Shown: in pieces, positions 18,506 through 27,356 of the stretch
Position numbering within the stretch: the first letter of the stretch is position 1
Layout: each line of letters starts with the position of its first letter
DNA from: an uncultured Pseudoxanthomonas sp.
GTDB taxonomy: Bacteria > Pseudomonadota > Gammaproteobacteria > Xanthomonadales > Xanthomonadaceae
Length of the DNA stretch: 50,092 nucleotides
NCBI RefSeq assembly: GCF_946886695.1
Contig: NZ_CAMPJD010000033.1
Span: forward strand, 1-50,092
Direction of reading: 5' to 3'
Position numbers and translations under genes: made by a program
Notes under the pieces: model-generated
The model's input: the letters and a program-made list of their open reading frames with translations, nothing else
What the model was told of the DNA's origin: nothing
Databases searched by the model: none

Positions 18506-19825
18506 TCAGCCGAAGTGCGACAACACGCCCGCGATGGTGGCCGTCATCAGCGTGGCGATGGTGCCGCCCAGCACGGCGCGCAGGCCGAAGCGCGCCAGGT
18601 CCGAGCGCCGCTCGGGCGCAAGCCCGCCGATGCCGCCGATCTGGATGGCGATCGAGCTGAAGTTGGCAAAGCCGCACAGCGCATAGGTGGCGATCAGCTT
18701 GCCTTCCTCCGACAGCGTCACGCCAGCGACCTTGCCATTCACGATGTCGGCCAGCTGCAGGTAGGCGACGAACTCGTTGATGACGACTTTCTGGCCGATC
18801 AGCGAGGCGACCGTGGTCGCATCCTGCCACGGCACGCCGATCACCCATGCGATGGGCGCCAGTAGGTACCCGAAGATGGTGGCCAGATCGGTCGGCTTGC
18901 CGATGGCCGCAGCCAGGCCGGTCGCTTCACCGAACCATGTCAGAGGCCAGTTGAGCAGCGCGATCAGGGCGATGAAGGCGAGCAGCATCGCGCCGATGTT
19001 CAGCGCCAGCCGCAGGCCGTCGCCCGCGCCGGCGGCGGCGGCATCGATGATGTTGCTGGAGGTCTTCTCCACTTCCATCTTCACCGTGCCACGGGTCAGC
19101 GGAGTGCCGGTTTCCGGGATCAGCAGCTTGGCGACGACCAGTGTGGCCGGCGCCGCCATGATCGAGGCGGCCAGCAGGTGCTTGGCGTAGAAGGCCTGCT
19201 GCTCGGCATCACCGCCGCCGAGCATGCCCACGTACGCGGCGAGCACGCCGCCGGCGATGTGTGCCATGCCGCCGATCATCATGGTGATCAGCTCGGACTC
19301 GGTCATCTTCGGGATGTACGGGCGCACCGTCAGCGGCGCCTCGGTCTGTCCGATGAAGACGCTGGCGCAGACGCTGGTGGTCTCTGCACCGGACACCTTC
19401 ATCACCTTGGTGATCGCCAGCGCCATGATCCGCACGATGAACTGCATCACGCCCAGGTGGTAAAGCACCCCCATCAGCGCGGCGAAGAAGATGATGGTGG
19501 GCAGCACCTGGAAGGCGAAGATGAAACCGTAGGTCTCGGTATTCATCAGGCTGCCGAAGATGAAGCTGGAACCGGCATTGACGAAGCTCAGGATCTTCAC
19601 GAAGCCGTGGCCCAGCGCATCGAAGACTTCGCGCCCGCCCGGTACCAGCAGCACCAGGGCGGCGAAGGCGATCTGCAGGGTGATGCCGGTAGCGACCAGT
19701 TTCCAGTCGATGGCCTTCCGGTTGTTGGAAAACAGCCAGACGATGCCGATCAGCACCGCCAGACCGAACAGGCCGAAGCCGATCCGCCCCAAGACTTCCA
19801 GCATGTATTCCCCCAGACCTTGCAT
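18506..19825 (-). CDS. Concentrative nucleoside transporter (NupC/CNT family)
   Basis: An inner-membrane H+- or Na+-coupled nucleoside importer of 439 aa with about ten hydrophobic segments. CNT landmarks: FVFGSLMN-like SSFIFGSLMNTETYGFIFAF, the QTEAP motif in SVCASVFIGQTEAPLTVRPY, MTESELITMMIGGMAHIAGG, and the C-terminal GEGKLIATYALCGFANFSSI-like segment (here SEEGKLIATYALCGFANFSS). These match the nucleoside-binding re-entrant loops. It is first in a unit with rbsK. Substrate preference cannot be decided here. Confidence 0.92.
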   Translation of the reverse strand: MQGLGEYMLEVLGRIGFGLFGLAVLIGIVWLFSNNRKAIDWKLVATGITLQIAFAALVLLVPGGREVFDALGHGFVKILSFVNAGSSFIFGSLMNTETYGFIFAFQVLPTIIFFAALMGVLYHLGVMQFIVRIMALAITKVMKVSGAETTSVCASVFIGQTEAPLTVRPYIPKMTESELITMMIGGMAHIAGGVLAAYVGMLGGGDAEQQAFYAKHLLAASIMAAPATLVVAKLLIPETGTPLTRGTVKMEVEKTSSNIIDAAAAGAGDGLRLALNIGAMLLAFIALIALLNWPLTWFGEATGLAAAIGKPTDLATIFGYLLAPIAWVIGVPWQDATTVASLIGQKVVINEFVAYLQLADIVNGKVAGVTLSEEGKLIATYALCGFANFSSIAIQIGGIGGLAPERRSDLARFGLRAVLGGTIATLMTATIAGVLSHFG

Positions 19826-19873
19826 ATTGTTCTGACCGCGGAGTCTAGCAGCGCCCGGCCCGGCCCCGGTTGT

Positions 19874-20446
19874 TCAGCCAACGCCCCGCACGGCGACCCA
19901 CACGGCCAAGGCGAGGAATACCGCCGCCGCCAGGCTGCGGGCCAGCTTCAGCGGCAGCCTGTCAGCAAAGCGGTGGCCCAGCCATACCACCGGCAGGTTG
20001 GCCAGCAACATACCGATCGTGGTGCCGGCGATGACCTGCCACAGCGGGTCGTACCGGGTGGCCAGCAGGACGGTAGCGACCTGGGTCTTGTCGCCGATCT
20101 CGGCCAGGAAGAAGGCCACGGTGGTTGCCACGAAGGCGCCGCGGGCCGGGAGTTTGTCGGCTTCGTCTTCGAGCGTGTCGGGTTTGAGCGTCCACACGGC
20201 CACGGCCAGGAAGCTTGCCGCCACGACCCAGCGCAGCACCTCGGGCGACAGCCATTCGGTCAGTTCCGCGCCCAGCCACGCCGAGATCGCATGGTTGACC
20301 AGCGTAGCGACGAGGATGCCCAGCGCTATCGGCCATGGCTTGCGGTAACGCGCCGCCAGCAACAGGGCAAGCAACTGGGTCTTGTCGCCGATTTCGGCCA
20401 GGGTGACGGTGCCGGTGGAAGCCAGCAGGGCATGCAGGGAGAGCAT
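19874..20446 (-). CDS. mneA: UPF0016/GDT1-family Mn2+ exporter
   Basis: A 190-aa inner-membrane protein with six predicted helices in two repeats. Each repeat carries the family motif E-x-G-D-K-T/S: TLAEIGDKTQLLALLLAARY (14 onward) and FLAEIGDKTQVATVLLATRY (about 113 onward). The family includes yeast Gdt1, human TMEM165 and Vibrio MneA, which export Mn2+. The leader holds a yybP-ykoY Mn2+ riboswitch, which strongly supports Mn2+ as substrate and as inducer. The symbol follows the Vibrio name. Confidence 0.9.
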   Translation of the reverse strand: MLSLHALLASTGTVTLAEIGDKTQLLALLLAARYRKPWPIALGILVATLVNHAISAWLGAELTEWLSPEVLRWVVAASFLAVAVWTLKPDTLEDEADKLPARGAFVATTVAFFLAEIGDKTQVATVLLATRYDPLWQVIAGTTIGMLLANLPVVWLGHRFADRLPLKLARSLAAAVFLALAVWVAVRGVG

Positions 20447-20525
20447 CTACAACTCCGGGGCCAGGCATTCGCGTCGAGCGCGAAGGCAAACGACGCACTG
20501 CCCGGCCCGGGTAAGCGCGACGCCT

Positions 20526-20642
20526 GCCTTCGGTCTTGCCCGGCGAAGCGGATCGCTTCGTCCCGCGCACCATGGTCGGCGACCAAGTGTGTTGACGCGC
20601 GGACCCCGTCAGGACGGGTGGGCTACTCCCCGGAGGAGGAAA
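20526..20642 (-). promoter_or_regulatory. yybP-ykoY manganese riboswitch
   Basis: On the minus strand the leader reads CCGGGGAGTAGCCCACCCG (636 down to 618 in the 20-kb line), then GCGTCAACACACTTGG, and near the end GGGCAAGACCGAAGGC. GGGGAGTAGC, GTCAA and GCAAGACC in this order are the conserved parts of the yybP-ykoY class, whose four-way-junction fold binds Mn2+ and switches on export genes. It lies about 80 nt before the start codon of a UPF0016 exporter and begins right after a TACAAT box. Ends are estimated by eye. Confidence 0.93.
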
Positions 20643-20650
20643 GTGCGCGC

Positions 20651-20656
20651 ATTGTA
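20651..20656 (-). promoter_or_regulatory. -10 box of the Mn2+ riboswitch transcript
   Basis: TACAAT on the minus strand. A start about 7 nt downstream falls at about 20643, directly before the riboswitch. No good -35 is seen in the GC-rich sequence upstream. Confidence 0.65.
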
Positions 20657-20760
20657 CGGAGGCGCCGCCCGCAGCGGCGGAGTCATTCTCATTTGTCCGG
20701 GCATCGCATGGTCGCGCGGCCGAACGGCGCTAGGATGGGTCGTTGTCACCGGAGCACGCC

Positions 20761-21732
20761 ATGCACTACCGACGCCTGGGCAATTCTGGCCTGCAGATCT
20801 CCGCACTGTCCTTTGGTGCCTGGTTGACCTTCGGGCAACAGGTCGGACGCGCGGAGGCGCGCGAACTGATCGCGTTGGCCTGGGACCAGGGGATCAACTT
20901 CTTCGACAACGCCGAGGTCTACGGCCATGGCGAAGCCGAGCGTGTCATGGGCCAAGTGTTGCGAGACCTGGACCTGCCGCGCGACGGTTACTGCGTGTCC
21001 AGCAAGGTCTGCTTCGGTGCCGTGGAGAACCCGCGCCCGACCCAGCGCGGACTGTCGCGCAAACATGTGGTCGAAGGCTGCCACGCGGCGCTGCGGCGGC
21101 TGCAGGTCGATTATCTGGACCTGTACTACTGCCACCGTCCCGACCCGGACACGCCGGTCGAGGAAACGGTATGGGCGATGGATACGTTGGTGCGGCAGGG
21201 CAAGGTGTTGTACTGGGGCACGTCGGAATGGCCGGCCGCCCGCATCCGCGAGGCCGCCTCGATCGCGCGCCGGCATCATCTGCACGGGCCGACCATGGAA
21301 CAGCCCCAGTACAACCTGCTTCATCGGCAGCGGGTGGAACTGGAATATGCGCCGCTGTACGCGGAACTCGGACTGGGAACCACCACCTGGTCGCCGCTGG
21401 CGTCCGGTCTGCTGACGGGCAAGTACGACGCAGGCGTGGCCGCTGACACGCGACTTGGCCAGCCCGGGCACGAGGAACTCCAGCGCATGGTCTTCGGCGC
21501 CGCAGGCGCACGCAGGCGGGAGCGCGCCCGGCGGTACGCCCAGGTCGCCGGCGAACTGGGCGAAAAGCCCGCGCCGCTGGCCATCGCCTGGTGTCTACGC
21601 AACCCGCACGTTTCCAGCGTCATCCTGGGCGCCAGCCGCCCGGAGCAACTGCGCGAGAACCTCACGGCGCTCGAACTGGCGGCGCGCTACGACGATGCCG
21701 TGTGGGCTCGGCTGACCGCGGCGGCCGATTGA
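20761..21732 (+). CDS. Aldo/keto reductase (Kv-beta/YghZ-like)
   Basis: A cytoplasmic NADPH-dependent reductase of 323 aa. The catalytic tetrad is in place: Asp49 (NFFDNAEVYG), Tyr54, Lys82 (VSSKVCFG) and His125 (LYYCHRPDPD). The C-terminal cofactor motif SSVILGASRPEQLRENL is also present. The overall form (MHYRRLGNSGLQISALSFGA, WSPLASGLLTGKYD) is that of the potassium-channel beta-subunit-like group. The ATG at 20761 follows GGAG at 6 nt spacing, and TAGGAT about 30 bp upstream is a possible -10. It is divergent from the Mn2+ exporter. The physiological substrate is unknown. Confidence 0.88.
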   Translation: MHYRRLGNSGLQISALSFGAWLTFGQQVGRAEARELIALAWDQGINFFDNAEVYGHGEAERVMGQVLRDLDLPRDGYCVSSKVCFGAVENPRPTQRGLSRKHVVEGCHAALRRLQVDYLDLYYCHRPDPDTPVEETVWAMDTLVRQGKVLYWGTSEWPAARIREAASIARRHHLHGPTMEQPQYNLLHRQRVELEYAPLYAELGLGTTTWSPLASGLLTGKYDAGVAADTRLGQPGHEELQRMVFGAAGARRRERARRYAQVAGELGEKPAPLAIAWCLRNPHVSSVILGASRPEQLRENLTALELAARYDDAVWARLTAAAD

Positions 21733-21758
21733 ATTGAATGGAACCCGGCAGGCACCTG

Positions 21759-21787
21759 TTGACTCCGTAATAAGAATCATTATCATC
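21759..21787 (+). promoter_or_regulatory. Promoter with overlapping Fur box before hemP
   Basis: TTGACT (21759-21764) and TATCAT (21781-21786) with 16 bp between them form a good sigma-70 promoter. AATAAGAATCATTATCATC (21769-21787) matches the Fur consensus closely and covers the spacer and -10. This predicts strong iron repression of the heme operon. Confidence 0.87.
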
Positions 21788-21815
21788 AAGTTCCGTTCCG
21801 CCACGGAGCTTCCCG

Positions 21816-22022
21816 ATGATCTCGAACGTCACTGCCTTGCCCACGATCGACACGCCGGCGCTGCGCGAGCGCCTGTCCCTGCCGCAGGCTGCGCCTCGTG
21901 GCGAGGAAACGCTGGATAGCGAGGCACTGCTCAAAGGCCAGCGCGAAGTGCTGATCCGCCATGGTGATCGCCTCTATCGCCTGCGCCACACCAGCAACGA
22001 CAAGCTGATCCTTACCAAGTAG
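21816..22022 (+). CDS. hemP: Hemin uptake protein HemP
   Basis: A 68-aa cytoplasmic protein with the HemP signature in its C-terminal half: LLKGQREVLIRHGDRLYRLR followed by HTSNDKLILTK. HemP proteins sit at the head of heme-uptake operons; in some bacteria the homologue HmuP activates transcription of the receptor gene. Here it directly follows a Fur-box promoter and precedes a heme-type TonB receptor by about 150 bp. Confidence 0.92.
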   Translation: MISNVTALPTIDTPALRERLSLPQAAPRGEETLDSEALLKGQREVLIRHGDRLYRLRHTSNDKLILTK

Positions 22023-22170
22023 CTGCGCAATCCGGCGTCGCCGTTCCAGGCGATGCCCGTCGTAGGCCGTCGTCCTGCGATCACCTCCCTCTCTCCACCG
22101 GGCGCCAGCCAAGGATTCTCCGGCCGCCAGCCTTCCGGGTTTTCCACCACCCACAGGAATGCTGTACGCC

Positions 22171-24465
22171 ATGATGCGCCCCACGCTGCTCACCGCGGCC
22201 GTGTGGCTGGCCTTTGCCGGGCCCGCCTACGCCGCACCCGACGCCACCGCGGCCTCGCCCGCTTCCGCCGATGCCGGCACGCATGAACTGGAGCGCATCC
22301 AGGTCACCGCCACGCGCAGCGAACGCGCGGTCGCCGATGTGCCGAATGCCGTCAGCGTCATCGATCGCGAGGAACTGGATGATCACCTCGTCCGTGACAT
22401 CAAGGATCTGGTGCGCTACGAACCCGGCGTGACCGTCACGTCGAGCTTCGGCCGTTTCGGCCTGGGGGGCTTCCGCATCCGCGGACTGGAAGGCAATCGC
22501 GTGCGTATCCAGACCGACGGCATCGCCGTGTCCGACGCGTTCTCCATCGGCAGCTTCTCGAACGCCAACCGCGATTTCGTGGATCTCGATACGCTGAAGC
22601 AGGTCGAGATCGTACGCGGTCCTTCCAGCTCGCTGTACGGTTCGGATGCGCTCGGCGGCGTGGTGTCCTTCATCACCAAAGACCCGTCCGACTATCTGGA
22701 TGACGGCAAGGACGCTTACTTCGGCTTCCGCCTCGGTCATGACAGCAGCTGGAATGGCCTGTTCGGCAATGCCACTGCCGCTTTCGGAGGAGAGCGCTGG
22801 AGCGGTCTGGTCAACGTCAGCCATCGCCAGGGCCAGGAAACCGAGAACCAGGCCGATGTCGGCGGCACCGGCGCCACGCGTACGCTGCCGAACCCGCAGG
22901 AGCGTGATGGCCGCAGCCTGCTGGCCAAGCTGGTTTTCGCGCCAGGTGAGGGTCAGCGCTTCAGGCTGACGGTGGAAGACAATGAAGACAGCGTCGATAC
23001 CGACCTGCTGAACCAGCAGGGCTACCAGTCGCTCACGCGCGCCACCAACGATCGCGTCATCGCCCGCGACCACCAGACCCGCGCGCGGGTGGCGTTTGCG
23101 CATGAATGGGACGGTCTGTCGACGGGCTTCGCCGACAGCCTGGATTGGCAGGTGTATCGCCAGGACAGCGAGACCACCCAGTACACGCGCGAGGAGCGCA
23201 CATTGGCGGCGCCTACGCTGCGCGACATCCGCGAGCGCGAATTCAACTTCGATCAGAGGACGTATGGCCTGCAGGCGAACTTCCGCAAGGCGTTCGGTGA
23301 GGCGGTGCGGCATGACCTCGTCTACGGCGTGGACGTGGCTCGCAGCGAGACACGGCAGAAGCGCGACGGTCTGAGGACCTTTCCGCTGACGGGCGCCAGC
23401 ACGCCGGTGATGCTGCCGGATGTGTTTCCCGTGCGCGACTTCCCGGTCAGCAGGACCACCACGGCGGCGCTGTACGTGCAGGACGAAATCGGCTTCGCCG
23501 AGGGCGCTTTCCGCCTGGTCCCGGGCCTGCGCGTGGACCACTACCGGCTGGATCCGCGGCATGACGCGATATTCGATGCCGACAATCCCGGCGTGGTGCT
23601 GGCCGATATCCGCGAGACCAGCGTGTCACCCAAACTGGGCATGGTGTGGAAATTCGCGCCTGCCTGGTCGCTGTTCGGCGGCTATGCGCACGGTTTCCGT
23701 TCGCCGCCCTACAACGACGTCAACATCGGCTTCACCAACGTGCAGTTCGGCTACACGGCCATCGCCAACCCGGATATGAAGCCGGAAACCAGCGATGGGC
23801 TCGAGTTTGGCGTGCGTTACTCGGGCGATGTGATGTATGCCGAATTGAGCGGCTACTACAACGAGTACGAAGATTTCATCGCCTCGATGCGCAACATCGG
23901 GTTCGACCCGACATTGGGACCGGCAGGATTGTCCGTGTACCAGTCGCAGAACATCGCCGAAGCACGCATCCATGGCATCGAGATGAAGGCGGGTATGGAT
24001 TTCGGTGCGCTGTCCGGGCGCTGGCAGGGATGGTCGTTGCGTGGTGCGATGGCATGGTCGCGGGGCAAGGGCAGGGGGCCGGAGTCTGTGGATCCGGGCA
24101 ACGGCAACACCGTCGAACAGGTCATCACCCGCGACCTGGACAGTGTGGATCCGCTCACGGCGACGCTTGGCCTGGCTTACGACGCCGATGCCTGGGGCCT
24201 GGAGCTGGCGGGCCGGTTCGTCGAGCGCAAGCAACGTGTATCCGATGCCAGCTACTACCGGCAGCCGGGCTACGGCGTGCTGGACCTGTACGCGCACTGG
24301 GACTTCGCGCCCGGGGCCAAGTTCAATGTTGGCGTCTTCAATCTTGCTGATCGCAGCTACATCGAAGCGGGCGACATCGCACTGGTTGCAGCGGACAGCA
24401 CCACGCTCGATCGCTACACCGCGTCCGGCCGCTCGCTGTCGGCCAGCGTGGCGGTGAGTTGGTAG
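22171..24465 (+). CDS. TonB-dependent heme/hemoglobin receptor
   Basis: A heme receptor of the outer membrane (hemoglobin/transferrin/lactoferrin receptor group), 764 aa. Signal peptide MMRPTLLTAAVWLAFAGPAY, TonB box ERIQVTATRSER, plug with LGGFRIRGLEGNRVRIQTDG and VEIVRGPSSSLYGSDALGGV, and a barrel ending VAVSW. The heme-receptor signature appears as FRSPPYND (509-516, a variant FRAP box) and NPDMKPE (533-539, a variant NPNL box). I chose the ATG at 22171; an ATG at 22159 lies directly on the AGGA ribosome site. It is second in the hemP operon. Confidence 0.92.
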   Translation: MMRPTLLTAAVWLAFAGPAYAAPDATAASPASADAGTHELERIQVTATRSERAVADVPNAVSVIDREELDDHLVRDIKDLVRYEPGVTVTSSFGRFGLGGFRIRGLEGNRVRIQTDGIAVSDAFSIGSFSNANRDFVDLDTLKQVEIVRGPSSSLYGSDALGGVVSFITKDPSDYLDDGKDAYFGFRLGHDSSWNGLFGNATAAFGGERWSGLVNVSHRQGQETENQADVGGTGATRTLPNPQERDGRSLLAKLVFAPGEGQRFRLTVEDNEDSVDTDLLNQQGYQSLTRATNDRVIARDHQTRARVAFAHEWDGLSTGFADSLDWQVYRQDSETTQYTREERTLAAPTLRDIREREFNFDQRTYGLQANFRKAFGEAVRHDLVYGVDVARSETRQKRDGLRTFPLTGASTPVMLPDVFPVRDFPVSRTTTAALYVQDEIGFAEGAFRLVPGLRVDHYRLDPRHDAIFDADNPGVVLADIRETSVSPKLGMVWKFAPAWSLFGGYAHGFRSPPYNDVNIGFTNVQFGYTAIANPDMKPETSDGLEFGVRYSGDVMYAELSGYYNEYEDFIASMRNIGFDPTLGPAGLSVYQSQNIAEARIHGIEMKAGMDFGALSGRWQGWSLRGAMAWSRGKGRGPESVDPGNGNTVEQVITRDLDSVDPLTATLGLAYDADAWGLELAGRFVERKQRVSDASYYRQPGYGVLDLYAHWDFAPGAKFNVGVFNLADRSYIEAGDIALVAADSTTLDRYTASGRSLSASVAVSW

Positions 24466-24470
24466 CCGCC

Positions 24471-25097
24471 ATGCCGACACTGCGCGCACTCCAGGGCTTG
24501 ATCACCGGCGCGTCACGGGATGCGTTTCCCACGGCAGCCCAGATGGCGGCGCTGGGTCCGGTGCTGTGCCTGTACCGCACGCAGCAGGGCAGCGAACTCG
24601 CGGGCTGGCAGCAGGCCGTGCGCGTGCAGGCACATGCGGGACTCGACAGCGATGGCCTGGATGAGCGATTGCTGTTCTTCGATGCACAGGGACGTTGCTG
24701 CTGGCGTCTTTGCCTGCTTCCGGACAGCGATTTCGTGGCTTGGGACCGCCTGGTGGCCTCGTTGCCGAAGGGGTGCGACGAGGGCACGGCCGGACTGGCC
24801 GATCGCCTGTGGCAGCGACTGGCCGGCCGCCTTCTGGGAGGCCAGTGGCGCGCCTGCGCGCTGCAACTGCATGCGGTGCCGCAGCCTGCCTCGCTGCCGG
24901 TGCTGGCGGCCAGCCTGTCGCTGATGTCCGCGCTCGGCGTGGCCACCGCCCGCCGTATCGCGCGCGCCGAAGGTGCCGAACTTGAAAGCGGACTGCACGA
25001 TTGCTGCTGCGCGCAATCCGTGCGTCCGATGAGCGCAGATGCACGGAATGAAAAGGAGGCGGACGACAACGTCGTTCCGTTGGTCAGATTGCAATGA
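24471..25097 (+). CDS. Cysteine-rich unknown protein in the heme operon
   Basis: A 208-aa cytoplasmic protein with no signal peptide. I do not recognise a family with confidence. It has nine cysteines, several in clusters (GRCCWRLCLLPD near 75-85 and LHDCCCAQS near 180), unusual for this size. It starts 5 bp after the receptor stop, and its own stop overlaps an ATG (ATGA) of the next frame, so it is locked into the operon. Position suggests handling of heme or iron after import. A distant relation to the HmuS/ChuX heme-trafficking fold is possible but unproven. Confidence 0.75.
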   Translation: MPTLRALQGLITGASRDAFPTAAQMAALGPVLCLYRTQQGSELAGWQQAVRVQAHAGLDSDGLDERLLFFDAQGRCCWRLCLLPDSDFVAWDRLVASLPKGCDEGTAGLADRLWQRLAGRLLGGQWRACALQLHAVPQPASLPVLAASLSLMSALGVATARRIARAEGAELESGLHDCCCAQSVRPMSADARNEKEADDNVVPLVRLQ

Positions 25098-25108
25098 GAG
25101 AAGCCACC

Positions 25109-26065
25109 ATGAAGAAGCCGGTCGCCACCACCCTGTCGATTGTCGCCATGTTCCTCGCCGCCTCCGCAGCGGCCGATCCTGTCCGTGACCGTCAGTCGAT
25201 CCTGGCGATGCAGGGCGACTACATCGTCGATTTCGCTTTCGACGAAACCGTGCTGCTGCAACCCGGCTACGAACGTCAGGCAGCGATGCGCAGTGGCGGC
25301 GACGAGACGGTGATCGTCGTCGAAGACACGCCGACGAAGATCGTCCTGCAGCACATCCTGGTGGACGCCAGGAGCGGTCATGTCACCAAACACTGGCGTC
25401 AGGACTGGGTCTACCAGGCGCCAACGCGCTTCGATTTCAGTGCCGACCAGACCTGGAGCGTGCGTCCGGTCCCGGCCGAGGTGACCCGCGGTGCCTGGAC
25501 CCAGTGCGTCTACGAAGTCAGCGATGCGCCGCGCTATTGCGGCACCGGCCGCTGGGACTACGCCCACGGCGTGGCCACCTGGACGAGCGATCTCATCTGG
25601 CGGCCGCTGCCGCGACGCGAATACACCAAGCGCAGCGATTACAACGCGCTGTCGGTCGTCAACCGCCACACGTTGACACCGAACGGCTGGACGCACGAAC
25701 AGTTCAACACCAAGGTGCTGCGCAAGCCGGACGGTACGCAGGTGGTGTTGGCGCGCGAGTTCGGTTTCAACGACTACGTGAAGACCACCGAGGTCGACTT
25801 CAAACCCGCGCGTGACTACTGGCAGGCCACGGCCGGGTATTGGGCCAAGGTGCGGGCGCACTGGAACGGCTTCCTGTCGAAGGCGCCGGGTGTGCGCTTG
25901 AAAACCAAGGTCGATGGCATGGCCATGATCATCCCGCTGTTCACCCAGGCCGCTGACGTGCAGGCTGGCAAGCCGGTGGCGGACGCGGACATCGCCAAGG
26001 CGTTCACCGATTGGGTGGAGCCCGCGCCGCCCGAACACGCCGACACCGAGGACACAGTCCGCTGA
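25109..26065 (+). CDS. Exported DUF6607-like protein in the heme operon
   Basis: A 318-aa protein with a signal peptide (MKKPVATTLSIVAMFLAASA, cleaved near AAA-DP). The mature part is rich in Trp and Tyr and contains WTSDLIWRPLPRREYTKRSD and LSVVNRHTLTPNGWTHEQFN, which I recall as typical of DUF6607. An ATG at 25094 overlaps the previous stop; I prefer 25109 because it gives a clean signal peptide, though coupling from 25094 is possible. As last gene of the Fur-controlled operon it probably works in the periplasm with heme. The biochemical role is unknown. Confidence 0.75.
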   Translation: MKKPVATTLSIVAMFLAASAAADPVRDRQSILAMQGDYIVDFAFDETVLLQPGYERQAAMRSGGDETVIVVEDTPTKIVLQHILVDARSGHVTKHWRQDWVYQAPTRFDFSADQTWSVRPVPAEVTRGAWTQCVYEVSDAPRYCGTGRWDYAHGVATWTSDLIWRPLPRREYTKRSDYNALSVVNRHTLTPNGWTHEQFNTKVLRKPDGTQVVLAREFGFNDYVKTTEVDFKPARDYWQATAGYWAKVRAHWNGFLSKAPGVRLKTKVDGMAMIIPLFTQAADVQAGKPVADADIAKAFTDWVEPAPPEHADTEDTVR

Positions 26066-26103
26066 CGTTCTCTCCGGCACAGGGACGTGCCGTTCTTCTT
26101 GGG

Positions 26104-26128
26104 AAAAAGACCCCCGCAGATGCGGGGG
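26104..26128 (-). terminator. Terminator of the sigma/anti-sigma/PDZ operon
   Basis: A 7-bp G+C stem CCCCCGC / GCGGGGG with loop AGAT. On the minus strand it is followed by TCTTTTTCCC. It lies about 35 bp past the PDZ-gene stop. Confidence 0.8.
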
Positions 26129-26163
26129 CAGGGGATTCAGCGAGTCTCTTGTTGTAGTGCGGC

Positions 26164-27327
26164 TCAGAGCAGAGCGCCGCTCTTGCCGGTGGATGGAACA
26201 GGGGGAGCGGGCGGCGGCAACGGGGCGGCTTTCCCGTCATCGATCGTCCGCACGTTGCCGTCCTGGTCGATGATCATCACACGCCGGCTTTCGAGGACAT
26301 TCGGTGTCTTGCCTGGCATCGCACCGACACGCGGCCGTGTCATTGCGCGCGACATGGCAGGGAGGCGGAACGACGTGGCTTCGGGGACTGTCAGGGTGGT
26401 GGTTTGCGCTCGGCGGTCACGCAGGTACTCGATCGGCACCTTGGCTTCTTCGGGTCTGCCACGCAGTGCCTGCATGACTTCGCGCGGCGTGGTCACCGGC
26501 TTGCCTTCGATCCTGCGGATGACATCGCCCGCCTGCAGTTCCTTAAGTTCTTCCCCCACCGAGAGCACCAGCACGCCGGTATCGGTTCCGAAGTAGCGCC
26601 CCAGCGATGGATCGACGCGGGCGAGATTCAGGTTGCTCCAGCGGAAGGCTTCGGCCAGGACGGGCAGCCTGCAGTCCTGCTCCTTGCAATCCCCGAGCGT
26701 GCCGAGTTGTCGGAGCTCGCGCTGCACTTCCGGTGCGATGCCCACCGGCAGATCATCGAGCGTGATGGTGAGGGCTTCGTCGAGGCCGCCGAGCGCGCCC
26801 GGGCCGGCCATCCGGTAGGTGGAGAAGGCGAACTGCGGGTTGATCGGGATGGGAGTGGCTTTGGCATCGTGGTCCCGACCGTCGCGCTGGTAGGAAATCG
26901 ACACGGGTACGTCGATTTTCAAGTCCGCGAGGGCAGCGCGCGCGTTGGCCAGGCGCTCGTCGGCGCTGGCGCCGGCAATCGGTTTGCCTCCGACGCCGAT
27001 CAGCCGATCGCCGGCCTTCAGGCCAGCTTTCGCCGCGCCGCTGTCGGGCGTGATGCCAGTGATACGCACGCCGGTGTCGTCATCGCCGGTCAGCAGGACG
27101 CCCAGGCGTGGTTTGCGCTGGAGCGGGGTGCCCGGATGCAAGGCATCCGCGGGCACGGGGGTATTCCGCGACAGTTCGGCCACGCGCCTGGCGGCCCGTT
27201 GCAGGTCGGCACGTGCCGCTTCCAGCTCCTTCTGTTGCACGGCGCTTTCGTCCTGGCGGGCGAGGCTGTCGAGGGGTAATGCCGCTGCGATGATCAGCAA
27301 CGAAGCGGTAAGCAGGGCGGGTTTCAT
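26164..27327 (-). CDS. Exported double-PDZ-domain protein
   Basis: A 387-aa protein with a signal peptide (MKPALLTASLLIIAAALPLD). An N-terminal coiled stretch (QQKELEAARADLQRAARRVA) is followed by PDZ 1 at about 70-160 (RKPRLGVLLTG, AAKAGLKAGDRLIGVGGKPI) and PDZ 2 at about 235-315 (TGVLVLSVGEELKELQAGDV, IRRIEGKPVTTPREVMQALR). There is no serine-protease domain, unlike DegP/MucD. The ATG at 27327 has GGAGG 6 nt away. It lies 29 bp after the anti-sigma gene in one operon and may sense or scaffold envelope stress proteins. Confidence 0.82.
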   Translation of the reverse strand: MKPALLTASLLIIAAALPLDSLARQDESAVQQKELEAARADLQRAARRVAELSRNTPVPADALHPGTPLQRKPRLGVLLTGDDDTGVRITGITPDSGAAKAGLKAGDRLIGVGGKPIAGASADERLANARAALADLKIDVPVSISYQRDGRDHDAKATPIPINPQFAFSTYRMAGPGALGGLDEALTITLDDLPVGIAPEVQRELRQLGTLGDCKEQDCRLPVLAEAFRWSNLNLARVDPSLGRYFGTDTGVLVLSVGEELKELQAGDVIRRIEGKPVTTPREVMQALRGRPEEAKVPIEYLRDRRAQTTTLTVPEATSFRLPAMSRAMTRPRVGAMPGKTPNVLESRRVMIIDQDGNVRTIDDGKAAPLPPPAPPVPSTGKSGALL

Positions 27328-27356
27328 GCGTGCCTCCGGCATGGGTCGGTGTCGGG

